Both the position numbers and the translations under genes were made by a program. Of a stretch of DNA of 64,000 nucleotides, positions 46,601 through 56,488 are shown piece after piece. Position 1 is the first letter of the stretch. The number at the start of each line of letters is the position of its first letter. The DNA comes from Canna indica (taxonomy: Eukaryota > Streptophyta > Magnoliopsida > Zingiberales > Cannaceae). Under the pieces are notes generated by a model, which had not been told where the DNA came from, did not search any database, and worked only from the letters and a program-made list of their open reading frames with translations. Location: NCBI GenBank assembly GCA_034359265.1, contig CP136896.1, positions 22,785,501 to 22,849,500 on the forward strand, written 5' to 3'.

Positions 46601-47221
46601 ATAGATATAGACATGGTCCTTGCCGAGGTGAGTTCATCAGCGGGAGGCCGGACACAATCCTAGTAAGTTAATATTTAATAAAGTTTATATTAGTTCAATT
46701 ATGTAAAATTAATTTCATTAATCAATCTTTAAAGGCCACATATTTTGAGTTGGTGACCCAGCGGGGAGGTGATCGTGCACAGCATCAGCTTGATGTTGAC
46801 GCATGGATGCAAGTGACAGGAGTCGACCATGGCCGTGTATATGGCATTGGCATAACGGAATGCCATATACACGGCCCACGCATGGACCTTGTTGCAGCCA
46901 CATGGTGCGGGGTCGTCTGCCTTCACCGCTTCCACCGCTGGTCCATCAACTTCACATGCGGGCTAGGATCGATTTGCAGCCTTAGAGGCTTCGTACGCAG
47001 AATTACAGGCTTCTCATGCAGCCTTAGAAGCTTCTCATGCACGCCTCATCAGTGAGGTGGCCGCTATGAGGGAGTACAGGACACATATTGTTTCTTCCAT
47101 GCCTGCTGCTCCAGCCCCTCCGCCTCCCCCGTCATTCGACGCGATGCTAGTTGATGCTGTCCCGATGCAGCCCCTCTCCTCATCGCATCCGTCGCTGCCA
47201 CATGATGCGCTTCATGATTGA
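43693..47221 (+). pseudogene. Second CACTA gene (Transposase_24/TnpA-like), with introns
   Basis: Starts MSSARSRVHRTG at 43693 with a Pro/Ala-rich region and a basic patch (RPARGRRRSRG). Exon 1 ends before GTAAGT near 43966. Exon 2 (44037-44163, FEQDDVARTMTVMLKSFF) ends before GTACGT. After a 2.0-kb intron, coding resumes near 46134 (DTPMDALKG, IWASEEW, SGSILFTSHERRM), then 46538-46674 (VDPLRVFEETHRYRHG) and 46735-47221. The tail is Ala/Ser-rich coiled coil (AALEASYAELQASHAALEA) and Pro-rich. Such proteins bind subterminal repeats. Internal stops and a frameshift near 46900 make it defective. No neighbouring host gene is captured. Confidence 0.7.
44164..46133 (+). other. Probable intron of the second CACTA gene
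   Basis: AT-rich, no coding signal on either strand, bounded by GTACGT on the left and a T-rich stretch ending TATAG on the right. Boundaries are judged from reading-frame continuity. Confidence 0.5.
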
Positions 47222-47526
47222 TGTACTTTATTTTATATTTCGATGTAAACATGTTTTGATACGATGTAAATATTACATTTTGATATAAATATATATAAAC
47301 ATTATAATTTGATGTACGTCTTGAATATTCCCTCGTTGTGGCAGCATTTTGATATAATTTGATATCTTGTATATTCTCTCGTTGTGGCATTGCATTTTGA
47401 TATAATTTGATATCTTGTATATTCTCTCGTTGTGACATTGCATTTTGATATAATATGTTAAATGTAAACATGTATTTTTTTTAAAAAAAGTATTATTATA
47501 AATTATTTTTTTTTAAAAAAAAAACT
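47222..47526. other. CACTA 3' untranslated region
   Basis: AT-rich, with three near-identical 'cattttgatataatttgatatcttgtatattctctcgttgtg' type repeats in part (about 47320-47450). No gene seen. Confidence 0.55.
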
Positions 47527-47935
47527 CATTTGCGACGGCACCGCGACCGCTATTTCCGTCGCAAAAAACATATCTAACTAGTCGCCAAAAGTGATCGCAG
47601 TTACAATTGCGACCATTATGCGACGGCAAACGCGGTCGCACCACCGTCGTAGATATTATATTTTGCGACGAAAACAGTGGTCACGGTGTCATCGCCTATA
47701 TAATTTATGCGACGGCCAAGTGAGATCGCAGATATTATGCAACCACATTCTGCGACCGCCATAAACCGTCGCACTACGGCAGCCTAATATTCTCATTTGC
47801 GACCGCTGCTTCTGCCGTCGTAGTTTTTCTGCGATGATGTCTTTTGCTACCGCTCTTTGCGGTCGCGTCCGCCCGTCGCAGAAGGTCTTTAGCGACTGTT
47901 TTGCGATGGTATTGTCCGTCGTAGATACCCCATTT
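47527..47935. repeat. Right subterminal repeats of the CACTA element
   Basis: Repeated TGCGACGG, GCGACCGC and CCGTCGCA words in both orientations, mirroring 37335-37570. Confidence 0.75.
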
Positions 47936-47944
47936 TTAGTAGTG

Positions 47945-49711
47945 GTTAAATTAATTGCACTAGTATTATCACAATGTATAGGTATACATGAATACATAAG
48001 TCTATAATCCAAAAGAGTTTGTTTCATCCAAAGGACTTGTGCACAACAACTAGCCACAACGATGTATTCCGCTTCGGTAGTTGAAAGTGCAACCGAGTTT
48101 TGTTTCTTTGAGAACCAAGAAATAAGATTCATCCCTAGGAATTGACAACACCCACTAGTGCTTTTTCTATCTACTTTGCACCCGGCAAAATCGACATTCG
48201 AAAAACCAATTAAATCGAAAGATACATTACATAGATACCACAATCCTAAGTCAACCATGCCCTTCAAATATCTCAACATGTGTTTGACAACACTTAAGTG
48301 AGACATTTTAGGACAAGATTGAAACCTAGCACATGCACAAACACTAAACATGATATCAGGTCTACTTGCGGTTAAATAGAGAAGGCTACCGATCATACCT
48401 CGATATCATTTTTCATCTACCTTTACACCATCTTCATCTTTGTCAAGCTTAATGGATGTGTTCATTAGTGTAGAAGCTATCTTGGCTACATTCATCCCAA
48501 ATCTTTTGATGAACTCCTTTGAATACTTGGCTTGATTTATGAAGATCCATTTGTTGGTTTACTTGATTTGGAGACCAAGCATGAAGGAAATTTCTCTCAT
48601 CATGCTCATCTCAAACTTCTCTTGCATGCACTTTGCAAACCACTCACATAGCAATTCATTAGTAGGACCAAATATTATATCATCAACATAAATTTGCACG
48701 AGTAAAATATCATTTTTATTATTTTTTATAAAAAGAGAAACATCGGCTTTTCCAATGCTAAATCCTTGATCAATCAAAAATATGGAAAGCCTTTCATACC
48801 AAGCCCTAGGAGCTTATTTTAAATCATATAAAGTCATTTTAAGTTTAAAAAAATGATTTGGAAACTCAAAACTTTCAAATCTGGGGGGTTGTTCAACATA
48901 AACTTCTTCATCGATAAAACCATTTAAAAAGGCACTTTTAACATCCATTTGAAAAAGTTTAAAACTTTTAAAACTAGCATAAGCGAAAAGCATGTGAATT
49001 GCCTCTAATCTAGCTACGGGAGCATAAGTTTCATTACAGTCTATTCCTTCTTCTTGATTATACCCTTTGGCCACTAACCTAGCTTTGTTTCTAATGACTA
49101 AACCTCCTTCATCTAACTTGTTTCTAAATACCCATTTAGTCCCAATTACGGTTTGTCCGCTAGGTCTAGGTACTAAGTCTCAAATTTCATTCCTAACAAA
49201 TTGATTAAGTTCCTCTTGCATAGCAATTACCCAAAACTCATCTTCTATTGTTTCCTTAATATTTTTTGGCTCTATTTGAGATATGAATGCCACATATTGA
49301 CAAATATTCTTAAGTTTAGAGCGCGTTATCACTCCCATTGATAGTACTCCAATGACTTGATCCATTAGATGATCTCTTATCAACCGGTACCCTTTGGGGA
49401 GAGATGGTAGAGCATCCTCTTCTTCTTCATCTTGATGTAGAGTTGAGGATGAAGGTTCTTCCTGGTGAGTTTCCTCATTGTTTTCATCTTCAACCTCTTT
49501 GTCATGAAATGTTAGTTCCTCAAGTTCCTCACCTATATTCATAATCTTAACATTTCTAGAAGAATCATTAGTTTCATCAAATGTAATATGTATAGATTCT
49601 TCAACAATCATAGTTCTACGATTATAAACTCTATAGGCCATAGAACTATTTGAGTAACCTAGGAAAATACCTTCATCGGATTTAGAATTAAATTTTCCTA
49701 GATGCTCCTTA
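47945..49711 (-). pseudogene. pol: Copia C reverse transcriptase and RNase H (5' of the CACTA insertion)
   Basis: Right to left: integrase tail (GIFLGYSNSSMAYRVYNRR), acidic linker, GYRLIRDHLMDQVIG, RT start (GTKWVFRNKLDEGG, ARLVAKGYNQEEGID, FQMDVKSAFLNG), the intact catalytic motif YVDDIIFG (about 48680), then RNase H (MIGSLLYLTASRPD, VDRKSTSGCC, ALSTTEAEYIVVASCC, HCDNTSAINLT) up to the CACTA element. Stops are mostly single Gln or Trp codons turned into TAA or TAG, for example before APRAWYERL. Reverse transcription is the family's role; this copy is interrupted. Confidence 0.88.
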
Positions 49712-50510
49712 GAGCTTGTTTAGTTAGCGAAGCCAAGTTTGTTTTCATGGTTTCGATTTTACTGAAACCAAAACTGCTTACGAAAATATGTTTGGTTCAG
49801 CGTTTTCATGAAACTGAATCAAAATCAGAATGAAAACGAAACTAGTTTTCTTAATGAAAATGAAAACACCAGAATGTTGTTTTCTGTGGTTTTGAGATTG
49901 TCGATTTCGTTATCAAAATGGAGTGACAACTTTGTAATTATAAGTATTTTTTTATAAAATTAAATCAAACTATATTATTTTAAAAAAATAAAAATAAAAA
50001 TCATCATTTTCAACTCAAACTATTATCTTAAATTTACAAATTAATTAAACCAATTTATATCTAATTGACTCAAATCCAAATTTTAAAATAACTAAGTTTT
50101 CTTAAAGTTAATCTATTTATAATTAGTCAAAACTAATTTTAGACCACTAGACATTTTTTTTTGAAATATTATAATAACTATTAATTAATTTTTATATCTA
50201 ATTGAACAAAAAAATCTCAAACTACCATTAACTTAATTAATTAAATATTACAAATATTTTATAACTATATTAGTAAATATTTAATTTTGTAAACTAACTA
50301 AACATTAATTACTACTAAAAATGTTCAAGGAAAATTAATATTACTTTTTATAGCCAAATAAATATTCACTGGTTTCAACTAACTAAAACTTATGTTGTTT
50401 TCATTAACCAAACGCGTTTTCAGAAAACTGAAAACTAGTTTTCGAAACCAAGTTTTCAGTTTCATTGAAACCAAACCAGAAAATAGTTTTCGCTAACCAA
50501 ACAGCACTGT
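49712..50510. mobile_element. About 0.8-kb non-autonomous foldback/MITE-like element
   Basis: The ends are imperfect inverted repeats (GAGCTTGTTTAGTTAGCGA and ACAGTGCTGTTTGGTTAGCGA). Beyond them lie long subterminal inverted stretches rich in 'gaaacca..gttttc' (49730-49900 and 50380-50490). The centre is very AT-rich. The copia integrase frame is interrupted at FILN and resumes at KEHLGKF. TTA occurs on both outer edges, but removing one copy does not exactly rebuild the copia sequence, so the superfamily (hAT or PIF/Harbinger) stays open. Confidence 0.7.
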
Positions 50511-51651
50511 TTAAAATAAAACATTTACATCCAAAAATACGAAAATATCCCACACTTGGGATTTTATTATTCCAAAGCTCAAAATGTGTTTTCTTGATTT
50601 TAGGTCTTAATAAAACACGATTAAGTACATAACAAGAGGTATTTATGTCATCGGCCCAAAAATAATTGGGTAAATTATTTTCACAAAGCATGATCTTAGC
50701 CATCTCTTGTATGGTTCTATTCTTCCTCTCAACCACCCTATTTTGTTGAGGGGTTCTAGGGGAACAAAAGGTATGCTCAATAAGCAATTCATCACAAAAT
50801 TCGGAAAACTTTTCATTTTTAAATTTTCCTCCATTATCATTTCTAATTTACAAAATTGAGATTCCTTTCTCATTTGCAACTCTCCTAGCAAATTTTTTAA
50901 AGAAATCAAAAGTTTTATTTTTCTTAGCTGAGATGAAAACCCATGTAAATCTCGAGAAATCATCAATCAAAACATAGCAATATAATTTTCCACCTAGACT
51001 AGCCACATCACAAGGACCAAAAAGATCCATGTGCACAAGTTCAAATGTTCTAGATGTACTCACTTGATTAATGTTATGAAATGAAGACTTAACTTATTTT
51101 CCATGTTGACATGCATCGTAAAGTTTGTATTTTTCAAATTTTATCTTAGGAATTCCTTTAACTAAGTCCTTTTTAGATATTTCTTGGATGAGGCTCATGC
51201 TAGCATGTCCTAGCCTTCTATGCCACAACCAAGCATCATTTTCCAATACAACTAAGCATCTAACATGAGGATTAGGCAAAATATTTAAAACTAGTGTGTA
51301 AACATTTTCTTGCTTATTTCCAATAAACACAATATCATTAGATGGTGCACTTCTAATGATGCATTTAGATGCTTCGAAAATGACTACATATCCATTATCA
51401 CACAATTGAGATATGCTAATCATGTTATGCTTTATCACATCAACTAGTAAAACATTTTTAATGCATGAGTTGGGGAGTATACCTATATCACCAATGCCAA
51501 CAATCTTACCTTTGACATTGTCTCCAAATGTCACATGTCCTTCATCCTTGCTTGATAGGGTTGCGAAGAGATTGATATCACCCATCATGTGTTTTGAGCA
51601 ACCGCTATCCAAGATCCATGTGCTTCTACTTGCTTGAGGATGCTTCTCCAT
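50511..51651 (-). pseudogene. pro-int: Copia C protease and integrase
   Basis: Right to left from about 51651: the protease with an intact active-site triad (WILDSGCSKHM), then HRRLGHASMSLIQEI. The integrase zinc region has YDACQHGK, where one Cys is Tyr. The catalytic core follows: the first Asp in HMDLFGPCD, the second in IRNDNGG, and the Glu in SPRTPQQNRVVERKNRT. It ends GCKCFILN at the foldback element. Stops near 51094 (Gln codon to stop) and 50845 break it. Confidence 0.87.
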
Positions 51652-51659
51652 CTACAAAA

Positions 51660-53252
51660 GGAGAAGAGACAATTTTACGTATCCAAATCTTCTTGGGTCC
51701 TTGAGTGTTAGTCATCTTAGGAACCCAAGTGAATCTAGCATGTCGGTTCATCCTTAATACACAATCTCTAGCCATATGGCCAAAAATACCACATCAAAAG
51801 CAACTTCCATTAAACTTTCTTGGGCTATGTGTGTGAGCATGGAAGTATGCACGAGCATGGTTGTTTGATGACTTTCTAGCATGTACAACCTTAGGCATGA
51901 CATTTTGTAAGGTTGTCATTTTTTCATTTAGCATCGAAAGTTCCTTTTTTAAGTTTAGCATGCGATCATTCAAGTGCTCTACTTGATCACTTAAGAACTG
52001 GTTTTAATTCTCCAATTTTTTATTTTCATTTTCCAAGTTTTTCTTAGCATCATCTAAGGCATGCTTTTCTTCCTTAAGGGTATCTACTTCTTTCCTTAAT
52101 TCATTGCATGAGAGTAGCAAGTTATCATTTTCAAGCTCTAAAGATTTGTTGTCCTTTTTAAGCTCTTTAAAAATTTTCCTAATAGTATTAAATTCATCAT
52201 GCATTTGATCAAATTCATTTTCTAGTTCTTCTTTAGTAAATGAAAGTTCGCCAAAAGTAAATCTTACCTCATTATCATTTGCCATGAGGCAAAGGTTTGC
52301 CTTTTCACTTTTGGAGTCTTCTTCACTTGACGAAGACTCGCTTTCATCCCAAGAAGCCATCATCGCCTTCTTCTTGTATATGTCTTTCTTGTGAGGATTG
52401 GAGTTAGAAGCCATCGTGAGAAGTGGGCAATCCATCCTCAGATGCCCGATTTTTTTGCAATTGAAGCATATGTAGCCTCCTTTTTCCTTTCTCATGCATC
52501 CTCTCATGAAACTTTTAAATCTCCTTGCCAATATTGCCATTTCCTCAAAATCATCTATCTCTTCCTCGGATGATGAGGGTTCTTTACCCCAGTGTGATAC
52601 TTTTAAGGCAATGGTCTTGCCTTTGGGGGTATCTTCCTCCTTGTATTGCTTCATATGGGTCTCATGTGTCTTGAGAGACCCAATGAGCTCGGTGATCTTT
52701 AAGGTGCTCATTTCCTTTGCTTCCATGATTGCGATGACCTTGGGCTCCCAAGTTTTTGGAAGGGAGCAAAGGAGCTTCCTTACCTTCTCCTCTTCCCTTA
52801 ATAGATTCATTTGTAATATTTTGAAAGCGAGCATACATGGCATCAATAGATTCATGCGATAACATTTTGAACATTTCATAATTATTCATGAGTAGGTTTA
52901 TCTTAGATTCCTTAACTTGTGAAGTCCCTTCATGTGTAGTCTCTAAGACTTTCCAAAGTTTATATGCAGACTTACAAGTGGAGATCCTATTAAACTCATT
53001 GATTGATAGACCACAATATAGTGCATTGATGGCCTTTGCATTTGCATTAAAGAGTCTAATTTATTCTTGGTCCCACTGATCCATATCCTTAGTTGGTTGC
53101 TTATACTCTACTTGAATCATTCTCCATACATCCATGCCTAGTGATTGAAGGAAGTCATTCATGCGTATCTTTCAATAGGAATAGTTGTTTCCATCAAACA
53201 ATGGTGGAGTATGAGTAGAGGACCCTTGAGCTAGTTGGATTTCACTAGACAT
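51660..53252 (-). pseudogene. gag: Copia C gag
   Basis: Probable ATG at 53252 (MSSEIQLAQGSSTHTPPLFDGNN). A UBN2-type capsid region (INEFNRISTCKSAYKLW, KLLCSLPKTWEPKV) is frameshifted near 52800. A CCHC knuckle (CFNCKKIGHLRMDC) follows, then a Ser/Glu-rich linker and a coiled coil (52004-52250). A stop follows, then a His-rich part and a second knuckle of the CFxCGIFGH type whose first Cys pair is altered. Same architecture as copia A gag and the host copia gag. Confidence 0.82.
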
Positions 53253-53291
53253 TCTAAATTGTAGGATATATGGTTAAGTCTAATTCTACGA

Positions 53292-53309
53292 CCTTGCTCT
53301 GATACCAAT
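53292..53309 (-). promoter_or_regulatory. Primer-binding site of copia C
   Basis: Minus strand ATTGGTATCAGAGCAAGG next to the LTR, an exact initiator tRNA-Met-type PBS core. Confidence 0.85.
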
Positions 53310-54591
53310 TGTGGAATGAATACCCATACTAGAAGGAGGGGTTGAATAGTGTTGGGTGAATTTTAACTTCTATTTGATTTCTTTCAAGTTCAATTTCTAA
53401 TGCAACTAAATTGATCACGCAATTGAATTAAGATGCTAGACAAGTAATAATTAGACAATAGGCACAATCAAACAAGCAATGCAAAGACAAGTAGTTATAG
53501 TGGTTCGGCCAACCGCCTACTCCACTACCTTGGCTCCACACCAAGGATTTCTAACCAAATCCTTTATAAATTTTGTGTTTCCCTTTGAATACAACCGAGG
53601 ACTCGCTTCTCAATCCTTTGAGAACTACTCAAACCTATTTACCTAGGCATAACACAATTCTATGGAGGAAACCCTAAGTGTTTACACTAGCACACCTAGC
53701 AAGCTAACAATGATGATTATAATTTAAAAAAATGATGAAGAACGACAAGAAGGAGCTAAAAATGAAACCACAAGTGTGAGCTCCTTCCAAAGCCTTCCAA
53801 GTCTCCAACTCTTCAAGATGGTGAGCTCAAATCGTTGCTGGAGTTGAGACGAGAAGATCGCTTGAGGAAGATGAAGCTATTGGCGAAGCAAGTGAGCACA
53901 AATCAATCTTTGAAGGCTTAAATCTCTCTTTGGAATGCACTAATGATCATTAAGAGGGTTTAAGAGAGGTTGGTGAGGCGTACTTATAACCCCTCACTTA
54001 GTATATCACACCAACGGGCGTTATTCTGCCCGTTGGACATCGTCCGATCGCTTGTCGGTCGATCGTCAGTCTACCGACCGATCGACTGCCCAACGACCGC
54101 TAGGCAACTGCCCTTTCTTGGCCACATTTGGTCAACCGAATTGGCTACTGTCAGTTTTTGGCTTTGTCCAAATGATCGAATTGGCCACTGCCAGTTTTTT
54201 GCTTTGTTCGGTCGACTGATGGGTCGACCGAAGTGGCTACTACCAATATTTTGCCTCGTTCGGTCGACCAATCGGTCGAGCAAACCTGGGCTGAGGCGGT
54301 TTTTACATTTATTTTGTTGCGCGCTTTGACCCTGGGTTCCGTTATCAAGTTTTGACTTAGATAACATTACAAATAGGCTTGAGATGTGTTCCTAGGGATA
54401 TTCTACTTGGTGATCTATGAACTCTACTCAATTTACATCAGAGCCTTTTTGACGATTTTGTATTTCTCCGAGCGAAGTTCACGCGCGTATCGTAACCTCA
54501 ATCTGAAATCAAAACTACATAAATATATTAGATACATGTTTGTTATCATCAAAATAGAGATTGAAGCCTAGGGGGAAATCTTGGGCCAATA
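53310..54591 (-). mobile_element. 5' LTR of copia C
   Basis: 1282 bp. It has a TATA-like box (53983-53988 region, one change), a hairpin with 9-bp arms (54011-54019 with 54028-54036) and a GGTCGACC palindrome block (54050-54290). A polypurine tract and 3' noncoding DNA adjoin its right side, so it too has element sequence on both sides. Confidence 0.82.
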
Positions 54592-54757
54592 ATCTCCCCC
54601 TTTTTGATGATGACAAACAGAACATGAAATTCTATAAAACTCTAAGTACCATTTGTGAGTTTGAGTTAAGGCATGCACAACCTATTTTGCAAGTTAACAT
54701 ATGCTCCCCCTATCAATATGCATATCATGCCTATACCTCCCCCTATCTAAGTCAAAA
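54592..54757 (-). mobile_element. Polypurine tract and 3' noncoding stub beyond copia C
   Basis: Minus strand AAAAAGGGGGAGAT abuts the LTR, followed by sequence matching 33995-34130. It ends at 54757, where the copia A 3' LTR begins in mid-sequence. Confidence 0.65.
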
Positions 54758-55613
54758 CTTGGAAACAAAGTTCGCGAGAAGAAATCAGCAAGAAGAGGTT
54801 GATTCACAGGTTCAGTCGACCAGCTGGTTAACCGAATAGAGCCCAGATTGAATAGAGGGCTCCGATCGCTGGGGAAGTCGATCGATCGGCCTTCGACCGG
54901 ACCAGCGATCGGGCGGCGCCAACGGGCAGAAAAATGCCCGTTGGGTGCCCTAGCCGAGTGAGGGGATATAAATACCCCTCACCAACCTTCATTAAATTCT
55001 CTTAATCATTCACTAAGCATTTCTAAGAGAGATTTGAGCCTTCCTAAGTGGATTTCAACGCGCAAGCTTCGACGATCGTTCATCTACTCGAAGTATTCTT
55101 TCCACCTCTACTCTAGCGTCGATTCGAGCTCTACAACTTAAGGAGTTGGAGGATTTGAAGACTAAGCATGGAGCACTATTGTTTGGTTTATTCTTTTGCT
55201 CCTTTAGAACTTGTTTTCTTTGTTGTTAAACAAGGTTTTCATTGATAGCTTGTAAGGTGTGCTAGGTAAACATCTTAGGGTTCACTTTGTAGATTCGTGT
55301 TTTGCCTAGGTGAATAGGGTTGAGGCTTTCTCAAAGGGTTGAGAAGTGATTCCTCATTTGTATTCAAAGGGAAACAGTTAATCTATAAATGAGTTGGTTA
55401 GAAATCCTTCGTGTGGATCCAAGGTAGTGGAGTAGGCGGTTGGCCGAACCACTATAATTACTTGTGTTTTTATTGTCTTGATTGCTTGCTCTTATTTGAT
55501 ATTCATACTTGACAAAGCATCTAAATTAGTTGCATGTAGATTTGGTAGCATTCGGATTTGAATTGAAAAGAATCGAATTGAACGTAGTGTTAATCCAACA
55601 CTATTGAACAAAA
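54758..55613 (+). mobile_element. 3' LTR of copia A, 5'-truncated
   Basis: Matches 10980-11680 plus 15517-15675. It contains a hairpin with 10-bp arms (54919-54928 with 54935-54944) and TATAAATA (54967-54974). About 25 bp of C-rich sequence near the end are missing. It is followed directly by CCCCG, the right target duplication. Confidence 0.8.
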
Positions 55614-55618
55614 CCCCG
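55614..55618 (+). repeat. Right target-site duplication of copia A (CCCCG)
   Basis: Identical to 10725-10729, bounding the nested 44.9-kb insertion. Confidence 0.85.
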
Positions 55619-56418
55619 GCTTGTTGCAATGGTAGCAAGTGTAGCCTCCTTTGCCTCTCCTCAAGCCACCCCTCATTAATCTCATGAACCTTCTTGCCAT
55701 CATCGCCATCTCTTCTTGCTCATCAAACTCTTCTTTGGATGATGAGGGTTCTTCGGCTCGGTTTGATGCTTTTGGGGGCATCTTCCTCCTTGTGTGCCCT
55801 CATGTGGATCTCATGAGTTATGAGAGATCCAATGAGTTCGGTGATTTTCATAGTTACCAAATCCTTGGCTACCATAATGGCAATCACCTTTGGCTCGGAA
55901 GTCTTCGGAAGAGATCGGAGGAGCTTCCTTACGTTCTCCTCTTCTCTAATGTCTTTACCAAGATTGCATAAACCATTAGTAATATTTCGAAAGCATGCAT
56001 ACATTTCAGCAATAGTTTCATGCAATTGCATTCTAAACATTTCATAGTCATGCATGAGGAGGTTAATCTTGGACTCCTTAACTTGAGAGGTACCTTCATG
56101 TGTAGTCTCTAGGACATTCCAAAGTTCGAAGGCTGACTTACAAGTTGAGATCCTATTAAACTCATTAATAGAAAGACCACAATACAAAGCATTCATGGCC
56201 TTGGCATTTGCATTGAAGAGTTTGATCTCATCTTAGTTCCATTCATCCATGTTTTTTGTAGGTTGCTTATATTTTACTTGAATCATCCTCCATACATCCA
56301 TGCCTAGTTATTGAAGGAAGCTATTCATTTTAATCTTCCAATAGGCATAGTTGTTTCCATCAAAAAGTGGTGGAGTATGAGTAGAGGACCCTTGAGCTAG
56401 TTGGGCTTCCATAGACAT
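55614..56418 (-). pseudogene. gag: Host copia gag, proximal half
   Basis: From an ATG at 56418 (MSMEAQLAQGSSTHTPPLFDGNN) the minus strand encodes the UBN2-type gag (INEFNRISTCKSAFELWNVLETTHEGTS in parts, LLRSLPKTSEPKV), a frameshift near 55725, then GGYTCYHCNKPG, the first half of a CCHC knuckle, which stops at the copia A insertion. The other half is at 9740-10729. Three stops in the first 75 codons. Confidence 0.85.
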
Positions 56419-56469
56419 TCAACGATGTAGGGTAGATGGTTACCCTACATGGTTAAATCTAGACCTACG

Positions 56470-56488
56470 ATATTGCTCTGATACCAAA
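56470..56488 (-). promoter_or_regulatory. Primer-binding site of the host copia
   Basis: Minus strand TTTGGTATCAGAGCAATA next to the LTR, initiator tRNA-Met type. Confidence 0.85.

Larger units (their letters stand above)
37320..47944 (+). mobile_element. Complete CACTA (En/Spm-type) DNA transposon
   Basis: Starts CACTACTAAAAA (37320) and ends TTTTTAGTAGTG (47944), a 12-bp perfect terminal inverted repeat, flanked by the 3-bp duplication GTT (37317-37319 and 47945-47947). Subterminal GC-rich repeats with GCGACGG/CCGTCGC words are at 37335-37570 and 47527-47935. It holds a TNP2-like transposase gene (40612-43605) and a second, intron-containing Transposase_24-like gene (43693-47221), both on the plus strand. 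Length 10.6 kb is usual for autonomous CACTA elements, but both genes have stops. Confidence 0.93.
32948..54591 (-). mobile_element. Copia C, minus strand, interrupted three times
   Basis: From right to left: 5' LTR (53310-54591), PBS, gag (51660-53252), protease-integrase (50511-51651), integrase end, RT and RNase H (47945-49711 and 37112-37319), 3' noncoding, polypurine tract and a truncated 3' LTR (32948-33994). Insertions: foldback element 49712-50510, CACTA 37320-47944, gypsy solo LTR 34297-37028. About 260 bp of the 3' LTR is missing at its left edge, so no target duplication can be seen. This is the most complete copia coding sequence in the window. Confidence 0.8.
10730..55613 (+). 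mobile_element. Copia A, a plus-strand Sirevirus-like retrotransposon expanded by nested insertions
   Basis: The outer ends are a 5' LTR starting TGTTGGCCC at 10730 and a 3' LTR ending GAACAAAA at 55613, flanked by a 5-bp duplication (CCCCG). Own parts: 5' LTR (10730-11680 plus 15517-15675), PBS (15676), gag (15733-17400), protease (17401-17852), integrase (18395-18566 and 29664 onward), RT remnant and RNase H (to 31744), 3' noncoding (to 32105), and a truncated 3' LTR (54758-55613). The rest of the 44.9 kb is nested elements. The first part of the 3' LTR is missing where copia C lies. Confidence 0.75.

Noticed and set aside
46838..46870. Exon hairpin as a captured miRNA gene
   Set aside because: The arms are only 18 bp, shorter than a normal precursor, so it is reported only as an odd structure.
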